From Stomoxys calcitrans (lineage: Eukaryota; Arthropoda; Insecta; Diptera; Muscidae): 64,000 nucleotides of DNA. Below, one piece after another: positions 11,458-22,919 of the stretch (within the stretch, counting starts at the first letter, position 1; the number at the start of each line of letters is the position of its first letter). The stretch covers positions 195,934,598 through 195,998,597 of the forward strand of contig NC_081552.1 of NCBI RefSeq assembly GCF_963082655.1, given 5' to 3'. A program made the position numbers and the translations under genes. Under the pieces are notes generated by a model. That model was given only the letters and a program-made list of their open reading frames with translations, searched no databases and was not told where the DNA came from.

Positions 11458-11692
11458 TTGGGTTGCCCAAAAAGTAATTACGGATTTTTCATATAGTTGG
11501 CGTTGACAAATTTTTTCACAGCTTGTGACTCTGTGCTTGCATTCTTTCTTCTGTCAGTTATCAGCTGTTACTTTTAGCTTGCTTTAGAAAAAAAGTGTAA
11601 AAAAAGTATATTTGATTAAAATTCATTCTAAGTATTGTTAAAAATGCATTTACTTTCTTTTAAAAAATCCGCAATTACTTTTTGGGCAACCA
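11458..11692. mobile_element. Mariner-type MITE, 235 bp, TA target duplication
   Basis: The left end is TTGGGTTGCCCAAAAAGTAA and the right end, reverse-complemented, is TGGTTGCCCAAAAAGTAATT. The copies differ by two bases at the tip and one A/G inside. TA flanks both sides (11456-11457 and 11693-11694). Removing the element and one TA restores GGATATAGCTCCCAT, the usual HINE core. The inside has no transposase, so mobility would need a mariner in trans. Confidence 0.85.
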
Positions 11693-12305
11693 TAGCTCCC
11701 ATATATGTGTTCGTCCGATTTTGCAGTAATAATGCAGTAAAATGGTCATTTGTTAACCGATTCTCTCGAAATTTGGCGGAAAGAATTTCCTTATGGCTGT
11801 CGACATTGCTGGTGAATTTCATAGAAATCGGTTCAGATTTGGATATAGCTCCCATGTATATGTTCATCCGATTTGGAGAAAAAATTGCAATAAAGTGCTC
11901 ATTTTTTAACCGATTCTCTCGAAATTTGGCAAAAAAGATTTTCCTATGACTCTCGACATTACTGGTGAATTTCATATAAATCGGTCCAGATTTCCATATA
12001 GCTGCCATATATATGTATATCGCCTGATTTTCATTTCTACAGCCACTGCAAGCTCAGTTAATGAGTAATCTTGCCAACATTTTGTACAACCCCTTGCTCT
12101 ACGACTTCTACAATATCTATGAAGTTAGAGGTCGAAATCGGTTCAGATGTTCTTCAGATTTTGGCTAATTTGCAATAATACTGTCATTTGTCAACCGCCA
12201 TTATTACAATTTGAACATATTTGCTCGAAACTTGATACGGATTGTTTAATAACCCATCTGAAAACATCCACCGAGGTCCATAAAAATTGGTTCAGAATTA
12301 GATAT

Positions 12306-12471
12306 AGCACACCCCGGTAGCCGAGTTGGTAGCGTGCTTAGATAAGCAGTGGAGAGGTCGCGGATTCGATTCCCGCCAGAAGCCTTGGTCTGTCGCTACT
12401 GTGGTATCACAATGGATTAAAAATTGTCTAAGTGAGTCTGTATTGTACTGCCACTCTTACCTTACCTAACC
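12306..12471 (+). mobile_element. tRNA-derived SINE (family S2), 166 bp
   Basis: The head resembles a tRNA: TAGCCGAGTTGGTAGCGTGC as A box and GGATTCGATTCC as B box, the internal RNA polymerase III promoter. The tail ends CTTACCTTACCTAACC. A 7-bp duplication TAGATAT flanks it at 12299-12305 and 12472-12478, within HINE sequence. The TAACC-type tail also occurs at the 3' ends of LINE copies in this window, which may indicate the enzyme source. Confidence 0.85.
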
Positions 12472-12534
12472 TAGATATTGTTCTACACTGTAGGGTATTA
12501 TAAAGTCGGCACCGCCCGACTTTATAACACCGGA

Positions 12535-14790
12535 ATCTTGGAATAATGAGTTTGATCGAAGGTTTATCATAACGGAATTAATGGTCAAAAAAGACTTGAG
12601 GAGCTTCATACCATTTAATTCACCCGGAACCGATTCACTCGGAATATTTCCGGCTCTACCACAAAAGGAGGCCGACTATCTGCGGCCTCATCCGGCCACT
12701 ATTTTTACAGCGTGCCAAAGACTTGCATTTACTCCGAAAGTTTGGCAGGAGGCAAAGTTGGTATTGTACCCAAGTGCGGCAGGGCAAGTTATGCAGCACC
12801 AAAGGCCTACAGACCTATAAGCCTTACGTCCTTTCTACTCAAAACCACGAAACGCAAAACCACGAATGATAAAGAGTGGGACAACCAGGGAACTGCTCAA
12901 ATACAAACAGCATGCCTATGTCAAGGGAATGTCGGTGGTGACTGCCCTGCACGAGATTGTGCATTGAGACATTGAGGGGGCTTTTAACAATGTGCGGACC
13001 GACACACTGATCCAGTCCATAGACCAGTAACGGCTGGACCCGGTTTTTAGATACATAACAGGTGGATACATTGTGTGTCCCATGGCGTAAATATATAGGG
13101 GAGAGAGTGGCACTAGGCACGCCACAGGGGGCATTTTATCGCCACTCCTTCGGGTTAACACCATAAATAACGGATACTGACTGAGGAGTGATTTGAACCC
13201 GTCTGCTATGCAGACGTTGTTATAATGCTTCTTAGGGGTAAGTATCCCAGCCAGCTATGCAGAATGGCCGAAAGGGTCTTTCATATGGCATATGCCTGGC
13301 CTAGACCCAGAGATCTCGATGTTAACCTTGAGAAGACTGAAATATGCCAGTTCACGAGGAAGACGAAGGCGGGGCAATTTAACGCACCACATTTCCACAA
13401 TAAGACGATTTCGAGACCTGACAAGGTCAAATACTTAGGTGTGATCTTGGACAGGAAACTGAATTGGAAGGTCACATTCAGGAGCGTACTGAGAAGGCTC
13501 ACATATGTTGGGCACTATGGGCCCGACTACATAGTGCCCAACAGGCACTCGAAGGGGGGGTCCTAAATCCGAGGATAGTCCACTGGAGCTTGATTAGACC
13601 AATACTCACTTACGCCTCAGTAGTTTGGTGGACTGCTATGGAGAAAAAGTGCAACGTTAGGACCATACAACAAGTTCAGAAACATGTTGTCTAGGCATAG
13701 GCGGACCGTTGAGGACCGCGCCCACTAGGGCACTGGAGACTATTCTAGATATCCGACCCATTGACATACAGATTAAATGTGAGGCAGCCACTGCGGCTAT
13801 GATACTTATGGCGATGGTAGAATGGATTGAGGATGGGAGCAGCTCATACCCTCGCCGTATGATCGAGGCGACGAAAAGAAACTTGGAAGGAAGGTAAGAC
13901 ATTTCCAATCGGATATCTGAGATGAACCTTGAGGTCGAGTGCGAGGCACTGCTGCCAGCGGCGTTTGGAAGATCATGTTACACGGATGGATCAAAGCTAG
14001 GGGACAGAATGTGTCTGGGGATCTACATTGATAAGCCAAGGATTGAGATCCGTTTTAGACTCCCTGACCATAATACGATGCTGCAGGCAGAGATCCGGGC
14101 GATCTCGGAAAGAGTGAGATGGTGAGGTACTAAAGCGAGGACCTCGAGTGTAAACATCTTGACAGACAGTAAAATGGCCATAAGGGCAATAACAACTAGG
14201 ACGGTAAGGTCACGAACAGTCTTGCAGTGTAAGAAGGAGATTAACGCCTTCTCTGAGGATGGAAAAATCCGCATCGTTTGGGTGCCGGGCCATAACGGAG
14301 TAAGGGGAAATAAAAGGGCAGACGATTTGGTGGTGAAGGCCAAAGATCTGCCTTCAATAAACTTGGTTAACCCGAAGCCTTTCGGTTCGACGCAGTCCGA
14401 GTAAACGGCGTGGGCCATGAATGCGCATCCAACCCTCTGGAACAACGAAACGGTCAGTAGGACGACGAAAATCCTATGGGGGGATTCAGATCAGGAGAAG
14501 ACGAGGCTTATAGTGGAAGGAAGTAAGAAAGAGGTCTGTATAGCTATTGGTGTCATAACGGGACACATAGGACTACGAGACCACTTATGTAAAATAAGTG
14601 CGGCAAGCGATAGCATGTGTAGGGCTTGCGGGAAAGATGACGAGTCGTTGGAGCATTTTCTTTTTCATTGTCCGGCTATCGCGGCTAACAGACACCGGTA
14701 CATAGGAGGGGACATGATACCAGGGGGGTGGTATGGAAAACAATTAAGGATTTTGTAAGTGGCATGGAATTCCTAACTTAAAATTTTCTT
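12535..14790 (+). pseudogene. 5'-truncated LINE with RT and RNase H (LINE family A, copy 1)
   Basis: RT motifs appear in order: SPGTDS (about 12620), KAYRPISLTSFLLKT (about 12803-12847), DIEGAFNNV (about 12973) after an in-frame TGA, and YADVVIM (about 13207), where the second Asp of the YADD box is lost. VKYLGVILDRKLNW (about 13426) and RPILTYASVVWW (about 13598) mark the thumb. RNase H follows: CYTDGSKLGD (about 13977), LTDSKMAI (about 14157), WVPGHNGVRGN (about 14279). A C-terminal CRAC ... HFLFHC finger lies at about 14620-14675. Several stops and shifts kill it. The 3' UTR continues at 16628 after an inserted HINE. It groups with I/LOA/R1-type LINEs. Confidence 0.85.
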
Positions 14791-16627
14791 TTTATGCCCA
14801 CCGAAGGATGGAGGTATATTCATTTTGCCAATCCGTTTGCAACACATCGAAATATCCATTTCCGACCTATAAAGTATATATATTCTTGATCAGCGTAAAA
14901 ATCTCAGACATTATAGCCATGTCCGTCCGTCTGTGCGTCTGTCTGTCATTAAAAAATAGAAATATTGAGCTGAAATTTTATATAGATTCTTTTTTTGTCC
15001 AGAGGCAGGTTAAGTTAGAAGATGGGCTATATCGGATGGGCTATATCAGACTATATATAGCCCCCATATAGATCGATCCGCCGTTTTAGTGTCTTAGACC
15101 CATAAAAGCCACATTTATTATCCGATTTTGCTGAAATTCGGGACAGTGAGTTGTTTTAGGCCAGCCGATATACTTCTTTAATTTGGCACAGATCGGTCCA
15201 GACTTGGATATAGCTGCCATATAGACCGATCTCTCGATTTAAGGTCTTGAGCCCATAAAAGACCCATTTATTGTCCGATTTTTCTGAAATTTGGGACAGT
15301 AAGTTGTGTTAGGCCCTTCGACTTCCTTCTTCAATTTGACCCAGATCGGTTCGGATTTGGATATAGGTGCCATATAGACCGATCCTCCGATTTAGGGTCT
15401 TGAGCCCATAAAAGCCACATTTATTATCCGATTTTGCTGAAATTTAAGACAGTGAGTTGTGTTAGGCCCTTTGGCATTCTTCGTCAATTTCGCCTAGATC
15501 GGTCTAGATTTGGATATAGCTGCTTTATAGACCGATCTCGAGATTTAAGGTCTTGGTCTTGGGCCCGTAAAAGCCACATTTATTATCCGATTTTGCTGAA
15601 ATTTGGGACAGTGAGTTGTCTTAGGCTCTTCGACATCCTTCTTCAATTTGGCCCAGATCGGTTCAGATTTGGAAATAGCTGCCATATAGACCGATTTCTC
15701 GATTTGAGGTTTTGGGCCCATAAAATGCGTATTTATTGTCCAATGTCGCCGAAATTTGGGACAGTGACTTAAGATAAGCCTCTTGAAATACTTCTGTAAT
15801 TAGCACAGATCGGTCCAGATTTGGATATAGCTGTCATATAGACCGATATCTCGGTTTTAGGTTTTGGGGCCATAAAAGACGCATTTATTGTCCGATCTCG
15901 CTGAAATTTGAGACAGTGAGTTTAGTTAGGCTCTTCTACGTCTTTCTTCAATTTGGCCCAGATCGGTCCAGATTTGAATATAGCTGCCATATAGACCGAT
16001 TTCTCGATTTAAGGTTATGGGCCCATAAAATGCGCATTTATTGTCCGATGTCGCCGAAACTTGGGACAATGAGTTAAGATAAGCCCCTTGACATACTTTT
16101 GTAATTAGCACAGATTGGTCCAAATTTCAATATAGCTGCCATATAGACCGATCCCTCGATTTGAGGTTTTGGGCCCATAAAAGAGGCATTTATTGTCCGA
16201 TTTCGCCGAAATTTGGGACAGTGCTTTGTGTTAGGCTCTGCGACATTTTTCTGCAACTTGGCCCAGATCGGTTCGGATTTGGATATAGCTGCCATGCAGA
16301 CCGATATCTCGATTTAAAGTCTTGGCCCTATAAAAGACGCATTTATAAACCGATTTCGCTGAAATTTGACACAGTGACTTATGTTAGGCTTTTTGACATC
16401 CGTCGTATATACGTATATGTCGTATATGGTTCAGATCGGTTTATTTTTAGATATAGTTACTATACTTATTAGTATTTGGTCCAAATCGGAACATATTTTG
16501 ATATAGCTGCTATGGGACATAAGGTATGAAATTTTCACCGAATTTTGATGAAAGGTGGTTTACATTTATACCCGAGGTAGTGGGTATCCAAAGTTCAGCC
16601 CGGCCGAACTTAATGCTTTTTTACTTG
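14789..16627 (+). mobile_element. HINE/DINE-1-like element, complete, type 1 core, in a LINE 3' UTR
   Basis: The 5' end is TTTTTATGCCCACCGAAGG. GTCCGTCCGTCTGTGCGTCT lies at 14922. About nine 153-bp type 1 units follow (GGGACAGTGAGTTGTGTTAG). The 3' end is TTCAGCCCGGCCGAACTTAA then TTTTTTACTTG at 16627. The flanks join LINE family A: CTAACTTAAAATTTTCTT on the left and TTCGAGGTTACTTTTTAG on the right match the continuous order of that LINE's 3' UTR. Confidence 0.8.
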
Positions 16628-16760
16628 TTACTTGTTCGAGGTTACTTTTTAGTTTTTCGAGCGCACACCGATCCGATTGCTGGCCTATGTGTAAGTCTAT
16701 AGTGGCATGGGGCAGATTAATATCTGCACCCTTTTTTCAAACTAACCTAACCTAACCTAC
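16628..16760 (+). mobile_element. LINE family A copy 1, 3' UTR and tail
   Basis: CGAGGTTACTTTTTAGTTTT, then GGCATGGGGCAGATTAATAT and a CTAACCTAACCTAACC tail. The same segment ends copy 2 at 37533-37627. It is the missing 3' end of the LINE at 12535-14790, separated by the HINE. Confidence 0.75.
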
Positions 16761-16840
16761 TGGTTTTGATATTGGAAGGGGGCGTACCAAAAACACCACC
16801 CAAAATAAAAAAGTTTACCCCTGGAGACAATGCAAATGGA

Positions 16841-17115
16841 AATTTTGCCCATGAAAATTCCACTAAGGAACAGGGGCAAACTTCTCACCTATCAATGAGT
16901 GCAGTCCAGTTTAAGCTCAATGATCAATGAGCCGAGTCCAAACGGCGTGCCGCAGTCCTACACCTCTTTGGAGAGAAGTTTTACATGGCTTAGTACCTCA
17001 CAAATGTTGCCAGCATTAGGAGGGGAAAGGCACCGCTGAAAATTTTTTCTGATGGTCTCGCCAGGCGTTCAGCATCATAGGCGGACATGCTAACCTCTGC
17101 GCTACGGTTAGCGAA
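16841..17115 (-). mobile_element. tRNA-SINE S1 copy with internal deletion
   Basis: The forward strand shows the 3' part (TTTTGCCCATGAAAATTCCA), GCCGAGTCCAAACGGCGTGC, then GATGGTCTCGCCAGGCGTTC. Part of the B box (AGGATTCGAACCC in other copies) is missing at GCCAGGCGTTC. The A box end is CTAACCTCTGCGCTACGG. A functional internal promoter is unlikely. Confidence 0.8.
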
Positions 17116-17996
17116 TGAAAAATTCTCTTTTTATGGGGTCAATACTCTACATCGGGAGATCGGTCTATATGGCAGCTATATCCAAATATGGTCCGATCTT
17201 TACAATATTCAACAAACGAGTGTAGACGTCTATCAAAACGCACTGTTTCAATTTTCATCCAAATCAAATGAAAATCCTCCTTTTAAGGGCTCAATACTCT
17301 ATATCGGGAGATTGGTCTATATGGCAGCTATTTCCAAATATGGCCCGATCTGGGCGATGTTCGATACAAAGGTGTAGAGGGGTACCGGAAATCGCTGTGC
17401 CAAATTTCATCGAAACATGATAAAAAAAATTCTCCTTTTATAGGCTCATTACACTATATCGGGAGATTGGTATATATGCCAGCTGTATCTAAATGTGGTT
17501 CGAACTGGACCACATTTCACAGAAATGGATAGGGGCCTACCAGAACTCACTGTGCCAAATTTCATCAAATTCGGGTAATAAATGGTTCTTTTATGGCCTC
17601 AATACTTTATATGGGGAGATGGGGTGGTCAGACTATAGGGCAGCTATATCCAAATATACTCCTATCTGAACCGCACTTCACAGAAATGGATAGGGGTCTA
17701 CAGGAATCTCAGTGCCAAATTTCATTGAAATCGGATGAAAAATTACCAATTTATTGCCTCAAGACTTTAAGTCTGAAGATCGGCCTATGTAAAGGTTATA
17801 TATAACTAAAATCCGATTTCATGAGACCAGAAGTTCAAGTTCATATACAAAGAGAACGAAATCATCAAAAATAGTTTGGAAAATTTTGTTATACCCAAGA
17901 TATCTGCAACATATCTGCAAAGGGTATTTATTGGGTATTTACCGAATAAATACTCAAGCGTTGGGTATTTACCCGTTAGAAACCCATCTCTACCCA
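17116..17996. mobile_element. hAT-like element fragment with type 5 monomers
   Basis: Units of about 153 bp (ATCGGGAGATCGGTCTATAT at about 17151, 17303 and 17458) are followed by TATACCCAAGATATCTGCAA and GGGTATTTACCCGTTAGAAA, ending CCCATCTCT. The same right half ends the element at 46722-47508, which has an 8-bp duplication. The left end is missing and abuts a SINE. Confidence 0.5.
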
Positions 17997-19190
17997 TTTG
18001 CACTCCCCAACGACTTAAGAAGTATCTGCACAATTTTGCAAGCGAATATCTTAACTCGTTCGTTGGCTATCGTGATTTCGACAAATACTTCTTCGTATAA
18101 ATCATTGATCATTTGTACGTTTACCTCGATCTGCAATCTACAGACCGTGGCCTCGGTCTCGCATTGCACATTTTCTGTTAACAGTCATAACAAGGCTTTA
18201 ATTATGGCCTATAAACTATTGTATAAATATGTTTTGACACCAACACTAATACCACTTAGGCGATGCACATACTCACAAGTGCATGTTGCATAGGTGTCCC
18301 AATAAAATGCCAGTTTGGAATTTTTTATGCCAACAAATGTCCAGTCTCTGCAAGTGACGACATACTATTAATTAAAGCCCCAGTTTATTTATTATAGTCT
18401 AGTTTTTTGCTTTTTGGGCGACAAAGTGGCTAAAATATTACAAAAAACATACCAGCACACGATCGGAAAATCATGTTATGTGCCAAATACATATTAAAAA
18501 CACAATATTTATGCTGTTATCGAACGATTATGATAGATTTTTCTAATCAAAATGCACATTTGATAATAGTGATTATTTATGGGAGACCAGGCAGGCCAGC
18601 ATTTAGCAGGAAATTAAGTCATCAACAGCTACGATGTGAAGTGTTTGTTTAGGAATAATAATTTTTGGAAAGGACACTAATACGATAGTTCGGTAAAAAA
18701 AGGTAGTGCTGTTTAGATTAAAACCAAATCATAATTTATGATACAAAACGATGATGACGCTGATGGGTGAACGTTATAAACAGGATAAGCTAAAAATTTA
18801 GAGGAGAGAAAGAAAGGACAATGTATTTATCGGACACTAATATATTTACGTGGTGTATCCCTGATGTAGAATTACTGACATGGATTAAAGCTTTCGTTGC
18901 TATAAGAAAGGCGCTGACATAACTTTACCGATATTTTCGATTTATTTTGTTTTATAAGTAGCTTACGACGTCAATCATGAAGGGGTTGGAGTTTCTTGGC
19001 ATCAAGTCTTAAAAAGATAGGTCAGCCGAGGAACACCTCAAGGAGGTGTACTGACTCCTCTAATATAGGAGGAATATAGCTATTATACACAAATGGGGGA
19101 ATCCTAGTGGAGCTTAAAGCGGTGACGTCGCTATCGGAATTCCCTCTGTGGAGTAAGTGGGTTGTATTGGTTATTACCCCACTCATCATA
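17997..19190. other. Unique AT-rich DNA, no gene recognised
   Basis: No tandem repeats, element ends or convincing coding frames were found between the hAT-like piece and the HINE pair. A frame at 17886-18293 overlaps the element's right end and has no recognisable motif. Confidence 0.4.
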
Positions 19191-19192
19191 CC

Positions 19193-19281
19193 CTCCACCA
19201 TAGGATAAGGGTATACTAAGTTCGTCATTCTGTTTGTAACTCCTCGAAATATTCGCCTAAGACCCCATCCTCTTATATATG
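19193..19281 (+). mobile_element. HINE 5' end fragment cut by a second HINE
   Basis: ATACCCTCCACCATAGGATA begins a forward copy that runs to about 19281 (AAGACCCCATCCTCTTATAT). It stops where the 3' end of a reverse-oriented HINE starts (ACAAGTAAAAGCGTGC). The remainder of the forward copy is not found downstream. Confidence 0.7.
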
Positions 19282-20272
19282 ACAAGTAAAAGCGTGCTAA
19301 GTTCGGCCGGGCCGAATCTTTTATACCCTCCACCATGGATCGCATTTATCGAGCTCTAGCCACGGTATCTCTTTTTAGGCAAACAAAGGATATAAGAAAA
19401 GATTTGCTCGGCTATTAGAGCGATATCAAGATATGGTCCGGTTTGGACCACAATTATATTATATGTGTAAAATGTCAGAATTGTGCCCTTTGGGGGCTCA
19501 AGAAGTAAAATACAGCGATCGATTTATATGGGAGCTGTTTCGGGCTATAGACCGACTCAGACCATAATAAACACGTATGTTGATGGTCATGAGAGGATCA
19601 GTCGTACAAAATTTCAGGCAAATCGGATAATAATTGCGACCTCTAGAGGCTCAAGAAGTCAAGATACCAGATCGGTTTATATGGCAGCTATATCAGGCTA
19701 TGAACCGATTTGAACCTTATTTGACACAGTTGTTGGAAGTAAGTATAAAATACGCCATGCAAAATTTCAGCCAAATCGGATAGGAATTGCGCCCTCTAGA
19801 AGCTCAAAAAGTCAAGACCCAAGATCGGTTTATATGGCAGCTATATTAGGTTATGGACCGATTTGAACCATACTTGGCACAGTTGTTGGATGTCACAACA
19901 AAATGCTTCGTGCATAATTTCATTCCAATCGGATAAGAATTGCGCCCTCTAGAGGCTCACGAAGTCAAGACCCAAGATCGGTTTATAGGGCAACTATATC
20001 AAAACATGGACCGATATGGCCCATTTACAATACCAACCGACCTACACTAATAAGAAGTATTTGTGCAAAATTTCAAGCCGCTAGCTTTACTCTTTCGAAA
20101 TTTAGCGTGCTTTCGACAGACAGACGGGCGGACGGACATGGCTAGATCGACATAAAATGTCACGACGATCAAGAATATACATACTTTATGGGGTCTCAGA
20201 CGAATATTTCGAGTAGTTACAAACAAAATGACGAAATTAGTATACACCCCATCCTATGGTGGAGGGTATAAA
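19282..20272 (-). mobile_element. HINE/DINE-1-like element, complete, type 3 core
   Basis: The forward strand begins with the reverse complement of the 3' end (CAAGTAAAAGCGTGCTAAG, TTCGGCCGGGCCGAA) and ends with TATGGTGGAGGGTATAAAAA. The GGTCGTCY-type microsatellite lies at 20115-20140 (GACAGACAGACGGGCGGACG). There are about four core units. The 3' hairpin TTCGGCC/GGCCGAA is a perfect 7-bp stem. Confidence 0.8.
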
Positions 20273-20273
20273 A

Positions 20274-21651
20274 ATCAATTTGTGTTTGTTTGTTTGTGTG
20301 TTCCTTATAGCCTCAGAAACGGCTGAACCGGGTTTCTTGAAATTTTCAGGGATGGTGCATAATGACCCCGTGGTTTAAATAGGGTAATACATTTTTTGAT
20401 ATCTGAAGGGGGGCGGACCCTCGCTCTTACCATAATTTTCAGAAACGCCAGATCTCGGAGATGGGTGGTGCGATTTAAGCGAAATTGTGTGTGCTCTCAT
20501 ATAGTACCCTAAAAATAAAAATTTCGTATCCAAATTTCGGATGGGGTACCTAGGGGGCTGCCCCACCCTAAAACACACCAAACATATATTTACCCCAAAC
20601 ACGACAATATGGGACTCAAATGAAAGGTATTTAGGATAAGAAAACGTATCTGATATCCATTTGTCGGACCAAGTGCTAGGGGGACTACCTCAAGCCCCCC
20701 TAAATAAAGGGGTCCACCCCTTTCCCAAAACACCCCCCAAACAGGACTTATTTACTGACCATGGGAATATGGGGCTTAAATAAAAGGTATTTGAGTGTAG
20801 AATTCGATCCTGATATCCCAATATGGGACCAAGTGTTTGGGGAGCCGTCTGTCACCAAAAACATACCCCAAAGAGGACAAATTTACGACCACAGCAATAT
20901 GAGGCTCAAATGAAAGGCCTTTGGGAGTAAAGCACGAATTTGATATCAATATTCGGGAAAAGAGTCTATGGGGCCACCCCACCCCCATAACACCACCCAA
21001 ATAGTAAATATTTGCTGACAATTGCAATATGAGGCTCAAACAAGAGGGTTTTTAAAGTGGAACACGAATCCGATATATATTTTCAAGGCCAACACACTGA
21101 GTGGCCGCCCATCCCACAAAACACCCCCAAGTCGGTAATGTTTACCGACTATGGAAATATGGGTCTCAAATTGAAGGTGTTTGAGAGTAGACCACGTATC
21201 TGATATCAACATTAGGGACCAACTGTCTAGGGGACGTCCCACTACCATAACAACCCCCAAATAGGACGTATTTGTTCACCAACACAATGTGGCTCTTAAC
21301 GAGAGTGGAACTAAATATTTATAGTTTTTAGGGCCAATACCCCAAACCGGACATATTTGCTGACTTTTGCAATAAGAAGTTTAAATGAGATTAGATAACG
21401 AATTTGATATCCAATTTTGAGGCCAATGGCAATATGGGGTTCAAATAAATGATATATAGATATATGAGAATATACCACGTTGCTGATATATTTTCCGGGC
21501 TTAGTGTTTGGCCCGGAACACCCCTAAATCAGGCATATTTACCGACCATGTCAAGGTGGAGCTATTTTCGTAGCATGGTGTTTCACTAAAAGCTCTTTAA
21601 TTGTCGAAAACAGTAAAAGAAGGCGCAGCGGAGCGGGCCCGGGTCACCTAG
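20274..21651 (+). mobile_element. Helitron, non-autonomous, with tandem core
   Basis: The start reads CAATTTGTGTTTGTTTGTTT, then CCTCAGAAACGGCTGAACCG, a 5' region also seen at 57453. Imperfect units follow (CAATATGGGACTCAAATGAA, AAGGTATTTGGGAGTAGA, CCCCAAATAGGA). The 3' end is GCAGCGGAGCGGGCCCGGGT then CACCTAG followed by T, which fits a Helitron end (3' hairpin, CTRR, insertion before T). No Rep/helicase is encoded. The first few bases (the TC-start) abut a HINE and look truncated. Confidence 0.7.
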
Positions 21652-21654
21652 TAC

Positions 21655-21895
21655 ACTAATAAAAAGTATTTGTGCAAAATTTCAAGCGGCTAACTTTACT
21701 CCTTCGAAAGTTGGCGTGCTTTCGGCAGACAGACGGACGGACAGATGGACGGACGGACATGGCTAGATCGATTCAGAACAACGAGACGATCAAGAATAAA
21801 TGTACTTTATGGGGCCGTAGACGAATATTTCGAGGTGTTACAAACGGAATGACTAGATTAGTATACCCCAATGCTATGGTGGTGGGTATAAAAAA
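21655..21895 (-). mobile_element. HINE 5' end region
   Basis: From TTGTGCAAAATTTCAAGCGG through GACAGACGGACGGACAGATG to CTATGGTGGTGGGTATAAAA. This is the outer 5' third of a reverse-oriented HINE whose core and 3' end are missing. It starts right after the Helitron's CTAG end. Confidence 0.7.
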
Positions 21896-21989
21896 CTGTT
21901 GTAGCGCTCTTATTGAAAAACCCGATGTATAATACTTGACTATAGATTATTACGCAGTCAAATTTGTGGATCATGTTTCATGGGGTGAT

Positions 21990-22330
21990 AATGGCTTGAA
22001 AAGTTAAATGCAGGTATCTTCTTATATGGGAGCTATATCAGTTTATAGACCGATTTGTATCGTATTGTACTTGGCACTGATGTTCATAACAGAAATTTTT
22101 GTGCCAAATTTTCGGCCACATCTGATGAAAATTGTGGCTTCTAGGGCTTAAGAAGTCAGATCCGTTGGTCGGTTTATATGGTGGCTACATCTGAATCTGA
22201 ACCGATATAGCCAATTGCCAATCCCCAATGACCTACAGCCATAATAAATATCTGTACATATCTTTATTCACTCGAATGCTATTGTAAGTTCGACAAACGG
22301 ACAGATGGACGGACGGACATTGCTAGATCT
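21990..22330 (-). mobile_element. HINE fragment, type 2 core and microsatellite
   Basis: Two diverged reverse-oriented units (GGGAGCTATATCAGTTTATA; GGTCGGTTTATATGGTGGCT), then ACGGACAGATGGACGGACGG. Cut at TAGATCTG, where LINE sequence begins. Neither end of the element is present. Confidence 0.65.
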
Positions 22331-22562
22331 GTGGGAAAATGTGGTCCTTGTGGCCTCCTATTGCACCTGAAGAAATAGACCTCCCCCGTCTAACCAAAGT
22401 AGTTCGGGCAAAGTTACGATCTGGCAGATGCAGCCGCCTCTGGATTGGGGTGCGTCCAGACACCTCCTAGTCACAGAGTTCCTGGATCTGGATACTCAAC
22501 AGAATCTAGCAGAGGAACGTTGGAACACAAGACACAGCTACAACAACAACAACAATAATAGA
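22331..22562 (+). pseudogene. Non-LTR retrotransposon 3' end fragment
   Basis: KLRSGRCSRL (about 22410-22440) and, in another frame, LLVTEFLDLDTQQNLAEERW (about 22465-22525) resemble the end of Jockey-type ORF2 proteins. The stretch ends with CTACAACAACAACAACAATA, a common 3' tail of such LINEs. It is frameshifted and 5'-truncated. Confidence 0.55.
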
Positions 22563-22915
22563 ATCTCTAAAATTCCCATTTCTATGAAAATGTTCTGAAT
22601 TGACACTTAAGACTATCCTTCATAACCACAGATATCACGGTAGATGACAAATACATTTTACTTACCGCTTGGTTATTATTAGGAAGTGATTTCAACTATG
22701 CCATGACTTACCTAGAAATAAAAAGAAATGGTAAAATCTTATTAGATGTTAAAGCTAATATCCAATATCGAATAAATAACATTCGATATTAGATATCATT
22801 GAATATCTAATATCGAACGAAAGTTTATTTCTTAAGTATAATCAACAACTATAAGACATAAAGTTAGATAGAAGCCGAATCGTATAGGTTACCCATATGT
22901 TACTGTAGAAGGTTC
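22563..22915. other. AT-rich DNA with inverted repeat, no gene
   Basis: Near 22750-22820, CAATATCGAATAAATAACAT and CATTGAATATCTAATATCGA form imperfect inverted repeats around ATTCGATATTAGATATC. No coding signal is visible. Confidence 0.4.
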
Positions 22916-22919
22916 ACTA

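Larger units (their letters stand above)
11234..12530 (+). mobile_element. Second HINE type (type 4 core), with two nested insertions
   Basis: The 5' part reads TTTTTATCCGGATACCC, a small hairpin (CCACTACTGTGGTACAGGGT), then GTCCGTCTGTCTGTCC. Core units with CTCTCGAAATTTGGC and GATATAGCTCCCATATA follow. The 3' part is GTAGGGTATTATAAAGTCGG with the stem CGGCACCGCCCG; the last bases after ATAACACC are missing. A related copy in the other orientation lies at 60172-61764. A MITE (11458-11692) and a SINE (12306-12471) are inserted in it. Confidence 0.65.

Noticed and set aside
12306..12385. Functional tRNA gene
   Set aside because: A and B boxes are present but no cloverleaf with a plausible anticodon arm and 3' acceptor stem forms; the target duplication and the tail identify a SINE.
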